A DNA stretch of 64,000 bases, from contig JALHMS010000003.1 of assembly GCA_022843925.1 (NCBI GenBank), forward strand, positions 235,878-299,877, read 5' to 3'. The translations under genes and the position numbers were made by a program. Under the pieces are notes generated by a model that was not told where the DNA came from, made no database searches, and worked only from the letters and a program-made list of their open reading frames with translations. Source of the DNA: Burkholderiales bacterium (GTDB taxonomy: Bacteria > Pseudomonadota > Gammaproteobacteria > Burkholderiales > Ga0077523). Below are positions 42,249 to 56,629 of the stretch, piece by piece; the first letter of the stretch is position 1, and the number at the start of each line of letters is the position of its first letter.

Positions 42249-43351
42249 CGAGCGGCCTCGGCGAGCACCCGGACCTTCTCGCCTTCGAACAGTCGGTGCA
42301 CCCCGGCACGAACGACGGCATCGCCGGGCTTCACGCCATCCAGCACGGCCACGTACTCATCCGCGAAACGGCCCACCCGTACGGGGTGGAGCTTCACATC
42401 GCCCGTCGAGGGATTGACGATCCACACGGCCGCCTGATCCCCCTTCTGGTGGATGGCCGACGACGGCAGACGAACGGCCCGGGCGGCATCGGCATCCCCG
42501 GCGATGGCGACGTTCGCGGTCATGCCCCACTGGACACCATCGTCGGCGTCCACGATCGTCACCTTGGCCGTGTACGTGCGCGTGATCGGATCCGCGCCCG
42601 GCGCGATCTCGCGTACTCGCCCCTTGTAGACCCGGGAAGGGTCGGTCCAGAGCGCGACGGTCGCCTCGCGTCCGCGGGTCACCTCCTTCAGGCGGTTCTC
42701 GGGGATGCTGATCGCGACCTCCTTCTCGCCGGGGCGCACCAGCCGGACGACGATGCTGCCCCTGTCCACCACCTGTCCGACCTCGGCCTGCAGTGCCGTC
42801 ACGACGCCATCATGATCGGCGCGCAGGGTCGTGTAGTCGGACTGGTTGCGCTGGAGAGAAAGCTGCGCGCGGGCCTGGGCGAACTGCGCGTCGGCCACAT
42901 CGAAGGCCGCCTTCCGGCGGTCGAGTTCGGCGGCGCTGATGAAGCCCTGCCGGGCGAGTTCCCGAAAACGCGAGAGGTCTGCACGGGTCTGCTCGTAGTT
43001 GGCGCGCGCGGCGGCCAGCTGATCGGTGGCGGCGTCAGCCCCGAGCCGCTGATCGGCAGGGTCGAGGCGCATCAGCACCTGCCCCTTCTTCACGGCGTCC
43101 CCGACCTCCACAAGCCGTTCCGTGACCTTTCCACCCACCCTGAATCCGAGCGCCGCTTCGTAGCGGGCCCGCACATCTCCCGAATAGCTGTTGCCGAAGA
43201 CGGTATCCGGGGCCCCGACGCGGACCACGTTCACAGCCCGCGGGAGCTTTTCCGGCACCGGCTCCGGCTTGCAGCCGGTCAGGAGGGAACCGAGCACGAG
43301 CGCGCCGATGACGCGGACCGCTGTCGCGCCGACGAAGGTCGAAACGGGCAT
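42245..43351 (-). CDS. RND efflux pump periplasmic adaptor (membrane fusion) lipoprotein
   Basis: A 368-residue HlyD/AcrA-type adaptor. Lipobox LLTGC places the lipid Cys near residue 27. Then a split biotinyl-lipoyl domain (GFRVGGKVTERLVEVGDAVK and LRADHDGVVTALQAEVGQVV), a coiled-coil hairpin between them, and beta-barrel and proximal domains. The ATG at 43351 follows GGAG; another ATG four codons upstream (43363) lacks one. Overlaps the pump gene by ATGA. Confidence 0.93.
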   Translation of the reverse strand: MPVSTFVGATAVRVIGALVLGSLLTGCKPEPVPEKLPRAVNVVRVGAPDTVFGNSYSGDVRARYEAALGFRVGGKVTERLVEVGDAVKKGQVLMRLDPADQRLGADAATDQLAAARANYEQTRADLSRFRELARQGFISAAELDRRKAAFDVADAQFAQARAQLSLQRNQSDYTTLRADHDGVVTALQAEVGQVVDRGSIVVRLVRPGEKEVAISIPENRLKEVTRGREATVALWTDPSRVYKGRVREIAPGADPITRTYTAKVTIVDADDGVQWGMTANVAIAGDADAARAVRLPSSAIHQKGDQAAVWIVNPSTGDVKLHPVRVGRFADEYVAVLDGVKPGDAVVRAGVHRLFEGEKVRVLAEAAR

Positions 43352-43375
43352 TTGCAACTCCATGAAAACCGATGT

Positions 43376-43400
43376 TGGAAAACCCGTGTGCCGGGTTTCC
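43376..43400. other. Hairpin in the leader of the efflux operon
   Basis: GGAAAACCCG and CGGGTTTCC (one bulged base) face each other across TGTGC, 25 bases upstream of the adaptor start. There is no clean T-run, so it is a weak terminator at best. The rest of 43401-43647 shows nothing recognisable. Confidence 0.35.
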
Positions 43401-43647
43401 GGTGCGTGGCCACCATCCGTGGCGTCGGATCGAAGATCGATGCGGGCCCCCGGCGCACCGGACGTCCCGATCCCGCATGCGCGCCGCATGTCGCGCTTCG
43501 TGCCGTCCACCGCGCGGTGAAGCTCTTCTGGATGGCGTGCAAGGATACCCAAGAAGTGCAGCGCAGAAGGAGCCCTGGCGCCGAATCGGTGCAGATCCGA
43601 ACCGTCGCGGGTGCGACCGGTGCGCGCGTGCGCCGATGACAGCCGCT

Positions 43648-44316
43648 TCATCCGGCGTGGGGACCATGCGGTACCACCGTGTGCACGCGCAGGCCGTCGA
43701 GGATGAGGCTCATGTGCAATCGGAGATAGGTTTCGGGATCGATGCGCCGGCTGTCGCACACGTCGAACGAGTGGCGCCAGAGCAGAAGAAAGACCAGGGG
43801 CGCCAGGACGATCCGGGTCGCGTGGTCGGTCTCGACCACGGTGAACTCGCCGCGGCGCTGCCCTTCGTCCAGGACCCTACCGAGCAGGCGATAGCCCCGG
43901 CTGATGACCTCCTGGTAGTAGAAGCGGGCCAGTTCGGGGAAATTCTTCGCCTCGGCGAACATCAGTTTCGGGATGCCGCCGAGCTGCGAGTTCCCCACCT
44001 CCTGCCACCAGCCGAGGATGATCTTCTCGAGCAACTCCGCGAGCGAGCCCGTATGGCCGTCCACCATGCGCTCACCGCGCTCGATCGCCGGGACGAGCCC
44101 GCCCCGGATCACGGCCTTGAACAGCTCTTCCTTGCTCTCGAAATACAGGTACAGAGTCCCCTTGCTGACGCCGGCGCGGCGGGCGACGTCGTCGAGTCTC
44201 GTGGCCGCGAAGCCCCGCTCGACGAAGAGGTCCAGCGCGGCTGCGAGCAGTTCGGCTGGACGCGCATTCTTCCGGCGGGTCCAGCGACCTTCCTGACGGG
44301 GTTGCGGCGTGGTCAT
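43648..44316 (-). CDS. TetR family transcriptional repressor
   Basis: A 222-residue DNA-binding regulator. The helix-turn-helix is DDVARRAGVSKGTLYLYFESKEEL (about 42-65); the C-terminal part is a divergent ligand-binding domain with a TetR_C-like helix bundle. It lies directly upstream of the adaptor, pump and ggt genes on the same strand, so it is the likely local repressor of that operon and of itself. Start at 44316 is MTTPQPRQEG; the frame further upstream crosses its own promoter. Confidence 0.93.
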   Translation of the reverse strand: MTTPQPRQEGRWTRRKNARPAELLAAALDLFVERGFAATRLDDVARRAGVSKGTLYLYFESKEELFKAVIRGGLVPAIERGERMVDGHTGSLAELLEKIILGWWQEVGNSQLGGIPKLMFAEAKNFPELARFYYQEVISRGYRLLGRVLDEGQRRGEFTVVETDHATRIVLAPLVFLLLWRHSFDVCDSRRIDPETYLRLHMSLILDGLRVHTVVPHGPHAG

Positions 44317-44340
44317 GAAGACAGAAGGGAGGAAAATTAA

Positions 44341-44354
44341 TGACTTGCGAGTCA
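44341..44354. promoter_or_regulatory. Candidate TetR operator
   Basis: Inverted repeat TGACTTGCGAGTCA (perfect 5-bp arms, 4-base centre), placed just downstream of the tetR -10, where a bound repressor would block initiation. Confidence 0.6.
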
Positions 44355-44356
44355 GG

Positions 44357-44385
44357 AATCTATCCATCCCCCTTCCGGCCGTCAA
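44357..44385 (-). promoter_or_regulatory. Sigma-70 promoter of tetR (and perhaps the efflux operon)
   Basis: On the minus strand: -35 TTGACG (44380-44385), 17-base spacer, -10 TAGATT (44357-44362). The predicted start lies within or next to the operator palindrome. Confidence 0.75.
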
Positions 44386-44624
44386 CCTGCGAATACCGAC
44401 GCCGCGCGCGGCCAGCCCGACCGCCGGGGGTCGACTGTCCGGAAAGCCCGTCGCCCCGGCCAGCGTGACGATGTCGCCCGATGTTCCTCGACGACCCGTG
44501 GCGCACCCTGTCGGGACGAGCCGATGCAGCCCACCTTGCGCCCCGCGCATCTTTCCCCTGCCCCGCCTTGTCATGCGGTCGCGACGCCCCTATGGTTCGC
44601 GGACCGCCCCCTCGGAGCGATGCC

Positions 44625-46004
44625 GTGCCGTCCGTCCGCCCACCCGCCGTCGCAGGCACGTTCTACCCCGCGCACCCCCCGGAACTCCGGACCACGATCG
44701 CCGGTTTGTGCGGGCTTGCGCCGGCCGACCCCGACGGGTCATCTGTTCTGAAGGCGCTCATCGTGCCCCACGCTGGATACCCCTACTCGGGTGCCGTGGC
44801 CGGGACGGCTTATGCGCGCCTCGCCCCGTTGCGCGACCGGATCCGGCGCGTGGTGCTCCTGGGGCCGGTCCATCGGGTGGCCGTGCGCGGGCTTGCGCTG
44901 CCGGGTGTCGAAGCCATGGCGACACCGTTGGGGGTGATCCCGCTGGACGGCGAGGCCATCGCGACGCTGAGGAATCTTCCTCAGGTGGTGACAAGCCCGG
45001 CGGCCCACGCCCAGGAGCACTCGCTGGAAGTGCATCTGCCGTTTCTCCAGGAGACCCTTGCCGACGGCTTCCGGATCGTCCCTCTGGCGGTCGGAGACGC
45101 GAGCGTCGCCGAGGTGGCCGAAGTCCTCGACCACCTCTGGGGCGGCCCGGAGACGCTCATCGTCGTCAGCTCCGATCTTTCCCACTATCTCCCGTATCCC
45201 GTCGCCGTCCGGGAGGACCGCGCCACGGCCGACGACATCCTCGCGCTCGACCCGGGCATCGATCACGCCCACGCCTGCGGAGCGACGCCGGTCAACGGTC
45301 TTCTCGCGGCCGCGCGGACCCACGGGCTCCGGGCCGAACTGCTGGACCTTCGGAACTCCGGAGATACCGCCGGGGACAAGTCCCGCGTCGTGGGCTATGC
45401 CTCCTTCGCATTCCGCGAGGGTGCCCCTGCCGCGCCACCCGCCCCACGGTCGTCGCGGGGGCGCACGTTGGTGGCGATCGCGCGCGCGACCATCGGCCGT
45501 CAGCTCGGGCTCGCACTCACCGCTCGCGAGGACGCCGATTTCCTGACCGCACCTGGCGCGACGTTCGTCACCCTCCACCTGGACGGGAAACTCCGGGGCT
45601 GCATCGGCAGCCTCGAACCGCATCGCAGCCTGCTCGACGACGTCCGCAAGAACGCCCGCTCGGCCGCATTCCTCGACTCGCGCTTCGCGCCCTTGTCGCT
45701 GCGCGAGTTCGAACGAGTCACGGTCGAAGTGTCGGAGCTGAGCCCGCAATCCCCAGTGGACTTCCGCGACGAAGCCGACCTCCTGGCGCAGTTGCGTCCG
45801 GGCATCGACGGCCTGGTGCTGGCGGTCGACGGACACCGCGGAACGTTCCTGCCCCAGGTCTGGGAAAGCCTGCCCGCGCCGGCCGACTTTCTCGCGCAGT
45901 TGAAGCGCAAGGCCGGACTCGCGCCGGATCATCCCCTGACCCACGCCCGAGTCGCGCGCTACACGGTCGACCACTGGAAGGAAGACGGTGAAGTCCCGCG
46001 CTGA
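44625..46004 (+). CDS. AmmeMemoRadiSam system fusion protein: MEMO (B) plus AMMECR1 (A)
   Basis: A 459-residue two-domain protein. Residues 1-265 are a MEMO domain related to class III dioxygenases: VRPPAVAGTFYP, PHAGYPYSG (H49), LGPVHR (H83), SSDLSHYL (H187) and ACGATPVNGLL (C218). Those His and Cys residues correspond to the metal site of human MEMO1. Residues about 280-459 are an AMMECR1 domain with LRGCIG (323-328). The GTG at 44625 has GGAG 7 bases upstream; ATG at 44592 is an alternative. Overlaps its radical SAM partner by 17 bases. The reaction of the family is not established. Confidence 0.93.
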   Translation: MPSVRPPAVAGTFYPAHPPELRTTIAGLCGLAPADPDGSSVLKALIVPHAGYPYSGAVAGTAYARLAPLRDRIRRVVLLGPVHRVAVRGLALPGVEAMATPLGVIPLDGEAIATLRNLPQVVTSPAAHAQEHSLEVHLPFLQETLADGFRIVPLAVGDASVAEVAEVLDHLWGGPETLIVVSSDLSHYLPYPVAVREDRATADDILALDPGIDHAHACGATPVNGLLAAARTHGLRAELLDLRNSGDTAGDKSRVVGYASFAFREGAPAAPPAPRSSRGRTLVAIARATIGRQLGLALTAREDADFLTAPGATFVTLHLDGKLRGCIGSLEPHRSLLDDVRKNARSAAFLDSRFAPLSLREFERVTVEVSELSPQSPVDFRDEADLLAQLRPGIDGLVLAVDGHRGTFLPQVWESLPAPADFLAQLKRKAGLAPDHPLTHARVARYTVDHWKEDGEVPR

Positions 46005-47097
46005 CGATGCCGAGGCACCGCCGGTAGCGGACGCCTGGCCGGCGCAGTGGTGGCATGCGCTGGACGACGGGCGCATCCAGTGCGACCTGTGCCCGCGGGA
46101 TTGCCGCCTGCACGCAGGGCAGCGCGGCGCGTGCTTCGTCCGGATGCGCGACGGTGACCGGATGGTGCTAACCACCTACGGTCGGTCATCCGGGTTCTGC
46201 ATCGATCCCATCGAGAAGAAGCCGCTGAACCACTTTCTTCCCGGTTCGGCGGTGTTCTCGTTCGGCACCGCCGGCTGCAATCTCGCCTGCAAGTTCTGCC
46301 AGAACTGGGACATCTCGAAGTCGCGGGACATGGACCGCCTGCAGGACGAGGCCTCCCCCGAGCGCATTGCGTACGCGGCGTGGCAGTCGGGATGTCGCAG
46401 CGTGGCATTCACCTACAACGACCCGGTGATCTTCGCCGAGTATGCGATGGACACCGCAGATGCCTGCCGCAGCCGCGGGCTGAAGACGGTGGCGGTGACC
46501 GCGGGCTACATCCACGAGGCGCCGCGCCGCGCCCTCTTCGCCAAGATGGACGCCGCGAACGTGGATCTGAAGGCATTCACCGATGACTTCTACGTGCGGC
46601 TCACCGGCTCGCGCCTCGCACCGGTCCTCGACACCCTGAAGTACCTGGTCCACGAGACCGACGTCTGGGTCGAGATCACGACGCTGCTGATTCCGACGAG
46701 GAACGATTCCGACGACGAGTTGAAACGCCTGTGCGGCTGGGTCGCCGAGGCTCTCGGTCCCGACGTGCCGCTCCACTTCACGGCCTTCCATCCCGACCAC
46801 AAGTTGACGTCGGTCCCGCGGACGCCGGCCGCCACGCTCACGCGGGCCCGCGCCATCGCCCGCAGCGAGGGCCTCCGGCATGTCTACACGGGAAACGTGC
46901 ACGACACCGCGGGCGGCACCACGCTCTGCCCCGGCTGTGGCACCGCCGTGATCGTCCGCGACTGGCATCGGATCGTGGCCTACGACCTGGGCTGGGACGG
47001 CCGGTGTCTGGCGTGCCGGACGCCCGTCCCCGGGCGCTTCGAGGTCTTCACCCGGCAATGGGGTCCGAGGCGCGTGCCGGTCACGCTGAACCGTTGA
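45988..47097 (+). CDS. amrS: AmmeMemoRadiSam system radical SAM enzyme
   Basis: A 369-residue radical SAM enzyme. The cluster motif is CNLACKFC (C97, C101, C104). An extra N-terminal Cys group (C32, C35, C39, C49) resembles glycyl-radical activases, and a C-terminal CxxC-x22-CxxC (C314, C317, C340, C343) looks like a zinc ribbon. PLNHFLPGSAVFSFGTAGC and GLRHVYTGNVHDTAGG are typical AmrS segments. GTG start at 45988 with GGAAGGAAG just upstream, inside the end of the Memo-AMMECR1 gene. Substrate unknown. Confidence 0.93.
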   Translation: MKSRADDAEAPPVADAWPAQWWHALDDGRIQCDLCPRDCRLHAGQRGACFVRMRDGDRMVLTTYGRSSGFCIDPIEKKPLNHFLPGSAVFSFGTAGCNLACKFCQNWDISKSRDMDRLQDEASPERIAYAAWQSGCRSVAFTYNDPVIFAEYAMDTADACRSRGLKTVAVTAGYIHEAPRRALFAKMDAANVDLKAFTDDFYVRLTGSRLAPVLDTLKYLVHETDVWVEITTLLIPTRNDSDDELKRLCGWVAEALGPDVPLHFTAFHPDHKLTSVPRTPAATLTRARAIARSEGLRHVYTGNVHDTAGGTTLCPGCGTAVIVRDWHRIVAYDLGWDGRCLACRTPVPGRFEVFTRQWGPRRVPVTLNR

Positions 47098-47132
47098 GGG
47101 CCTGCACCGCGATACGGACCGTTCCGCCGATG

Positions 47133-47159
47133 AAAAACGGCCACCGTGGAGGTGGCCGT
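47133..47159 (-). terminator. Rho-independent terminator of folD
   Basis: Minus strand: perfect 9-bp stem ACGGCCACC / GGTGGCCGT, 5-base loop, then TTTT. Located 22 bases past the folD stop; only the minus strand has the T-run. Confidence 0.85.
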
Positions 47160-47181
47160 CGGCGCCGTCCCTCACGCGACT

Positions 47182-48039
47182 TCAGCCGGCCGCGGCGGCA
47201 CGCTCCGCGGAGGTCACGGCGTTGGCCAGCAGCATAGTGATCGTCATCGGACCCACGCCGCCCGGTACCGGCGTGACGAAGCCGGAAACCTCCTTGACGC
47301 TGTCGAAATCGACATCACCCACGAGCTTGCCGTCGGCGTCGCGATTGATGCCGACGTCCACGACCACCGCGCCGGGCTTGACCATGTCGCCGGTCAGCAG
47401 TCGCGGGCGCCCCACGGCGACGACGACGATGTCGGCGGCGCGCGTGTGGGCTGCGAGGTCCCGTGTCTTCGAGGTGCAGATGGTCACCGTGGCATCCCGC
47501 CCGAGGAGCATCAGCGCCATCGGCTTGCCGACGATGTTGCTGCGTCCCACGACCACCGCGTTGCGCCCGGCGAGCGGCACCTGGTAGTGATCGAGGATCT
47601 CCATCACGCCGTGCGGCGTGCACGGCTGGAAACCGGGCTTGCCCGCCATCAGGGCACCTAGACTCTCCACATGGAAGCCGTCGACGTCCTTCTCCGGGGC
47701 GATGGCCGCGAGGACGTCATCGACGTCGATGTGCGGCGGCAACGGCAGCTGGACGAGGATCCCGTGGATCGACGGATCGGCATTGAGCGCCCGGATGCGC
47801 GCAAGGACGTCGGCGGCCGACGTGTCTGCGGGGTACTCGTCCATGACCGAATGGATCCCCGCCTCCGCGCACGCCTTCACCTTGTTGCGCACGTAAACGC
47901 GGGAGGCCGGGTTGTCCCCGACGAGCATGACGGCGAGCCCCGGCCGCACGCCCTTCGCGACCAGTGCCGCCACGCGAGCCGCCAGCCGTCCACGTACTTC
48001 CTTCGAGACGGCCACGCCGTCCATGATCACTGCAGTCAT
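47182..48039 (-). CDS. folD: Methylenetetrahydrofolate dehydrogenase/cyclohydrolase FolD
   Basis: A 285-residue bifunctional enzyme interconverting 5,10-methylene-, methenyl- and 10-formyl-tetrahydrofolate with NADP. YVRNK (49-53) holds the catalytic Tyr and Lys; [11 protein letters not shown] and [11 protein letters not shown] line the folate site; [11 protein letters not shown] is the NADP loop; [11 protein letters not shown] closes the domain. Usual length. Confidence 0.98.
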   Translation of the reverse strand: MTAVIMDGVAVSKEVRGRLAARVAALVAKGVRPGLAVMLVGDNPASRVYVRNKVKACAEAGIHSVMDEYPADTSAADVLARIRALNADPSIHGILVQLPLPPHIDVDDVLAAIAPEKDVDGFHVESLGALMAGKPGFQPCTPHGVMEILDHYQVPLAGRNAVVVGRSNIVGKPMALMLLGRDATVTICTSKTRDLAAHTRAADIVVVAVGRPRLLTGDMVKPGAVVVDVGINRDADGKLVGDVDFDSVKEVSGFVTPVPGGVGPMTITMLLANAVTSAERAAAAG

Positions 48040-48064
48040 CGAAGTCTCCGGGTTGCCGCCAGGT

Positions 48065-50789
<2,725 letters not shown>

Positions 50790-50801
50790 CGTGGCAGTGA
50801 C

Positions 50802-51418
50802 CTACTTGTCGCCGACGACGTCGGCGCCCGGCGGCGGCGTGAACCGGAACACGTCGGCACCGAGCTTCGGATTGCGATCGAGCTTCGTGAACCGGATCGT
50901 CGTCACCTGGCCGAGCCGGTCGACCAGTTCGATGCGCTCCGGGTTGTTTTTCCGGAAGCCCAGACGCATCCGCTCGAACGTGCTGTCCTCGTCCTTCGGC
51001 ACGGCGTCCATCCATTCGAGGCCATCCTTCTTCGGGAGCGGCGAGAAGGTGTAGGCCCGCTCGACATCGTTGTTGCCCGCGAGCAGCGCGGCGGGGCTGG
51101 AACCCAGGGCGTCGCCGAGCGCCTTCACCGTGACCTGTTCGAGGTCCTTGTCGTAGACCCACACCTTCACGCCGTCGCCGACGATCAACTGTTCGAACGG
51201 CTTCACGTACGTCCAGCGGAAGCGCCCCGGACGCGAGAACACGAAGCTGCCCGAGGACTCCTGCACCTTGCGGCCGGTGTTGTCGGTCACGGTCTGCACG
51301 AATTCGGTCCGGGCACCCCGCACCTCGGACACGAACGCCTTCAGGGACTCGATGCCGCCCGCCATCGACGGGCCGGCCCAGCACGCCGCCATCAGCGCGG
51401 CGGCCTTCAGTGCGTTCT

Positions 51419-51422
<4 letters not shown>
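50802..51422 (-). CDS. lolA: Outer-membrane lipoprotein carrier protein LolA
   Basis: A 206-residue periplasmic chaperone carrying lipoproteins from LolCDE to LolB. Signal peptide ends near SMAG (21). [20 protein letters not shown] and [20 protein letters not shown] are the conserved half-barrel strands. ATG overlaps the ftsK stop (ATGA at 51419-51422). A longer frame to 53558 is an ftsK shadow. Confidence 0.95.
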
Positions 51423-54791
<3,369 letters not shown>

Positions 54792-54855
54792 CATCCGCGT
54801 CGGACGGCCGCAAGCCGCGGCTGCTCCGCCCCCACCGATACACAGGCACGACACC

Positions 54856-55410
54856 ATGGCCGAGCCGGACGAAGATGATCTGGACGCCTTCCGGGAAGTG
54901 CTGCGCGACGTCGCGCCGCTGAAGGTGCCCCCGCGGGTGGTGGCGGAGACACCGCGACCTGCCCCGATCCCGACGATGAGCCGGCGCGACGAGGAAGCCG
55001 TGCTGGCCGACAGCCTCAGCGATCCCCTCGACGGCGAGACTCTGCTCGAGATCGGTGAGGAACTCACCTACCGGCGCGACGGCATCCCGCCGATGGTCCT
55101 GCGGCGGCTCCGCCGCGGCGAGTGGGTGATCCAGGACAACCTCGACCTGCACGGTCTCACGGTGGATGCCGCCCGCCCACTCCTCGCGAACTTCCTCCAT
55201 GTCAGCGTCCGGCGCGGCGTGCGCTGCGTGCGCATCGTGCATGGCAAGGGCTACCGCTCCCTCGGCGGCACGCCGGTTCTGAAGGGCAAGGTCGCCCATT
55301 GGCTGCGCCAGCGCGACGAGGTGCTGGCGTACATCCAGGCGCGCCCCGAGGACGGCGGCGGCGGCGCGCTGCTGGTGTTGCTGAAGGGCGGGACCGGCAC
55401 CGGCGCTTGA
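54856..55410 (+). CDS. Smr-domain protein
   Basis: A 184-residue protein. The N-terminal half is acidic and poorly conserved; the C-terminal Smr domain has LDLHGLTVDAA (96-106) and VRIVHGKGYRS (125-135), the H-G-K-G nuclease-type motif of bacterial MutS2 C-terminal domains and YdaL/SmrA. Stand-alone Smr proteins have RNA or DNA nicking activity in some bacteria (family knowledge). Follows trxB by 64 bases, possibly in one transcript. Confidence 0.92.
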   Translation: MAEPDEDDLDAFREVLRDVAPLKVPPRVVAETPRPAPIPTMSRRDEEAVLADSLSDPLDGETLLEIGEELTYRRDGIPPMVLRRLRRGEWVIQDNLDLHGLTVDAARPLLANFLHVSVRRGVRCVRIVHGKGYRSLGGTPVLKGKVAHWLRQRDEVLAYIQARPEDGGGGALLVLLKGGTGTGA

Positions 55411-55492
55411 CGATGGTCGAGGCAGCCGATACGGTCCGCCCGGCCTTCACACGATTTCGATTCGCCTTCATAACTCCAGCTGCACAGCCTGA

Positions 55493-56338
55493 GTGCCCAC
55501 CCTCCTCTCCGCCATCCTGCTCGGATTCTTCCTGGGCATGCGTCACGCCACGGATGCCGATCACGTGATCGCGGTATCCACCATCGTCGGCCGCGAGCGG
55601 CGGATCGGCGCGGCGGCGATGATCGGTGCGCTGTGGGGTCTGGGACACACCGCGACGGTCGGTGTCGTGGGCGCCCTCGTGATCCTCTTCGGCGTGACGA
55701 TTCCGGCCGCCCTGGCCCAGGCGCTGGAGTTCTGTGTCGGCCTCATGCTGATCGGGCTCGGCATCGCGACCCTCGTCCGGTGGCTGCGCGCCGAGCGAAA
55801 CGTCTACACGGCCATCACACCGACTCCGTCCATGACGCCCCATCCGCACGCACCCCGCGATTCGCTGGTGCTTGCCCGCCACGCCCACACCCATGGTCAC
55901 GGCGACTTCGTGCATACCCACCGACATGGGCACGGCCCTGGAGATCACGGGCACCCGGAGGATGCGACACCGGCGTCCTGGCTCGACCGACACTTCGGGA
56001 GGCTCGGGGTGTTCCAGATCGCGCGCCCGGTATTGATCGGCGTCGTGCACGGTCTCGCAGGCTCGGCGGCGGTCGCCTTGCTCGCACTTGGCGCCATCCG
56101 GGATCCCTGGTGGGGGATGGCCTACCTCATCGTGTTCGGTCTCGGCACGATGTCGGGGATGGTTCTGATCACGATGCTGATCGCCGCGCCGTTCGCCTGG
56201 TCGTCCGGCCGACTGCCGCGCGTCAACGCGGGCCTGCAGCTCGCGTCCGGGCTGCTCAGCCTGTTGTTCGGATTGGCGCTCGTGTACGGGATCGCGTCGA
56301 CCGAAGCGGTATCCGGCATCGCGAGGCTGCGTCAGTGA
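55493..56338 (+). CDS. NicO/HoxN-type nickel-cobalt transporter with His-rich loop
   Basis: A 281-residue membrane protein. HATDADH (18-24) is the HX4DH signature of nickel/cobalt transporters in TM2; a His-rich stretch (117-154, with HTHGHGDFVHTHRHGHG) lies in the central loop and probably handles metal. LIGVVHGLAGSAAV is the second conserved helix. About six to seven helices. GTG start at 55493 lacks a strong Shine-Dalgarno. Direction of transport is not known from sequence; no urease or hydrogenase gene is near. Confidence 0.85.
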   Translation: MPTLLSAILLGFFLGMRHATDADHVIAVSTIVGRERRIGAAAMIGALWGLGHTATVGVVGALVILFGVTIPAALAQALEFCVGLMLIGLGIATLVRWLRAERNVYTAITPTPSMTPHPHAPRDSLVLARHAHTHGHGDFVHTHRHGHGPGDHGHPEDATPASWLDRHFGRLGVFQIARPVLIGVVHGLAGSAAVALLALGAIRDPWWGMAYLIVFGLGTMSGMVLITMLIAAPFAWSSGRLPRVNAGLQLASGLLSLLFGLALVYGIASTEAVSGIARLRQ

Positions 56339-56502
56339 ACCTCCGGTCGACGTCGACAGGACCGTGCGGGGCCTGCGCGCACTCGCCGCTTCGCAGCCTG
56401 CTCTTCGGAACCAAGGCCTCGGACCGCCCGCGGTCATTCACGATGCCTACGCTCCTGCTGCCGGCACGAGATGCATTGCCGAAACTCAGGCCGGAAAATG
56501 CA

Positions 56503-56532
56503 ACAGGGGCCGCTCGAACGAGCGACCCCTGT
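56503..56532. terminator. Imperfect hairpin between convergent genes, probable terminator
   Basis: 14-bp arms (ACAGGGGCCGCTCG and CGAGCGACCCCTGT, one mismatch) around a 2-base loop. On the minus strand it is followed by TGCATTTT, fitting termination of the PEP-CTERM transcript; the plus strand lacks a T-run. Lies in the 291-base gap 56339-56629. Confidence 0.5.
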
Positions 56533-56586
56533 GGTCTCCTGCCGGGGCGGTCCTGGTGGCCGCCCTCTACGGTCTCCTGACGGGGC
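56533..56586. repeat. Two direct 16-bp repeats GGTCTCCTGmCGGGGC
   Basis: Copies at 56533-56548 and 56571-56586 differ at one base and are 38 bases apart, in the non-coding gap downstream of the PEP-CTERM gene. No function inferred. Confidence 0.7.
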
Positions 56587-56629
56587 AGGACTGAGTGCCG
56601 CCCTCGCGGATCTGTATCGACCCGCCTGC

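Larger units (their letters stand above)
44317..44624. other. 308-base intergenic region between tetR and the Memo-AMMECR1 gene
   Basis: Contains the tetR promoter and operator at its left end. From about 44390 to 44600 no further regulatory element or gene is evident. The exact size depends on the start chosen for the plus-strand gene. Confidence 0.5.

Noticed and set aside
55411..55492. Cobalamin riboswitch or NikR site before the nickel/cobalt transporter
   Set aside because: The 82-base gap is too short for a cobalamin riboswitch and no B12-box-like or NikR-like palindrome was visible.
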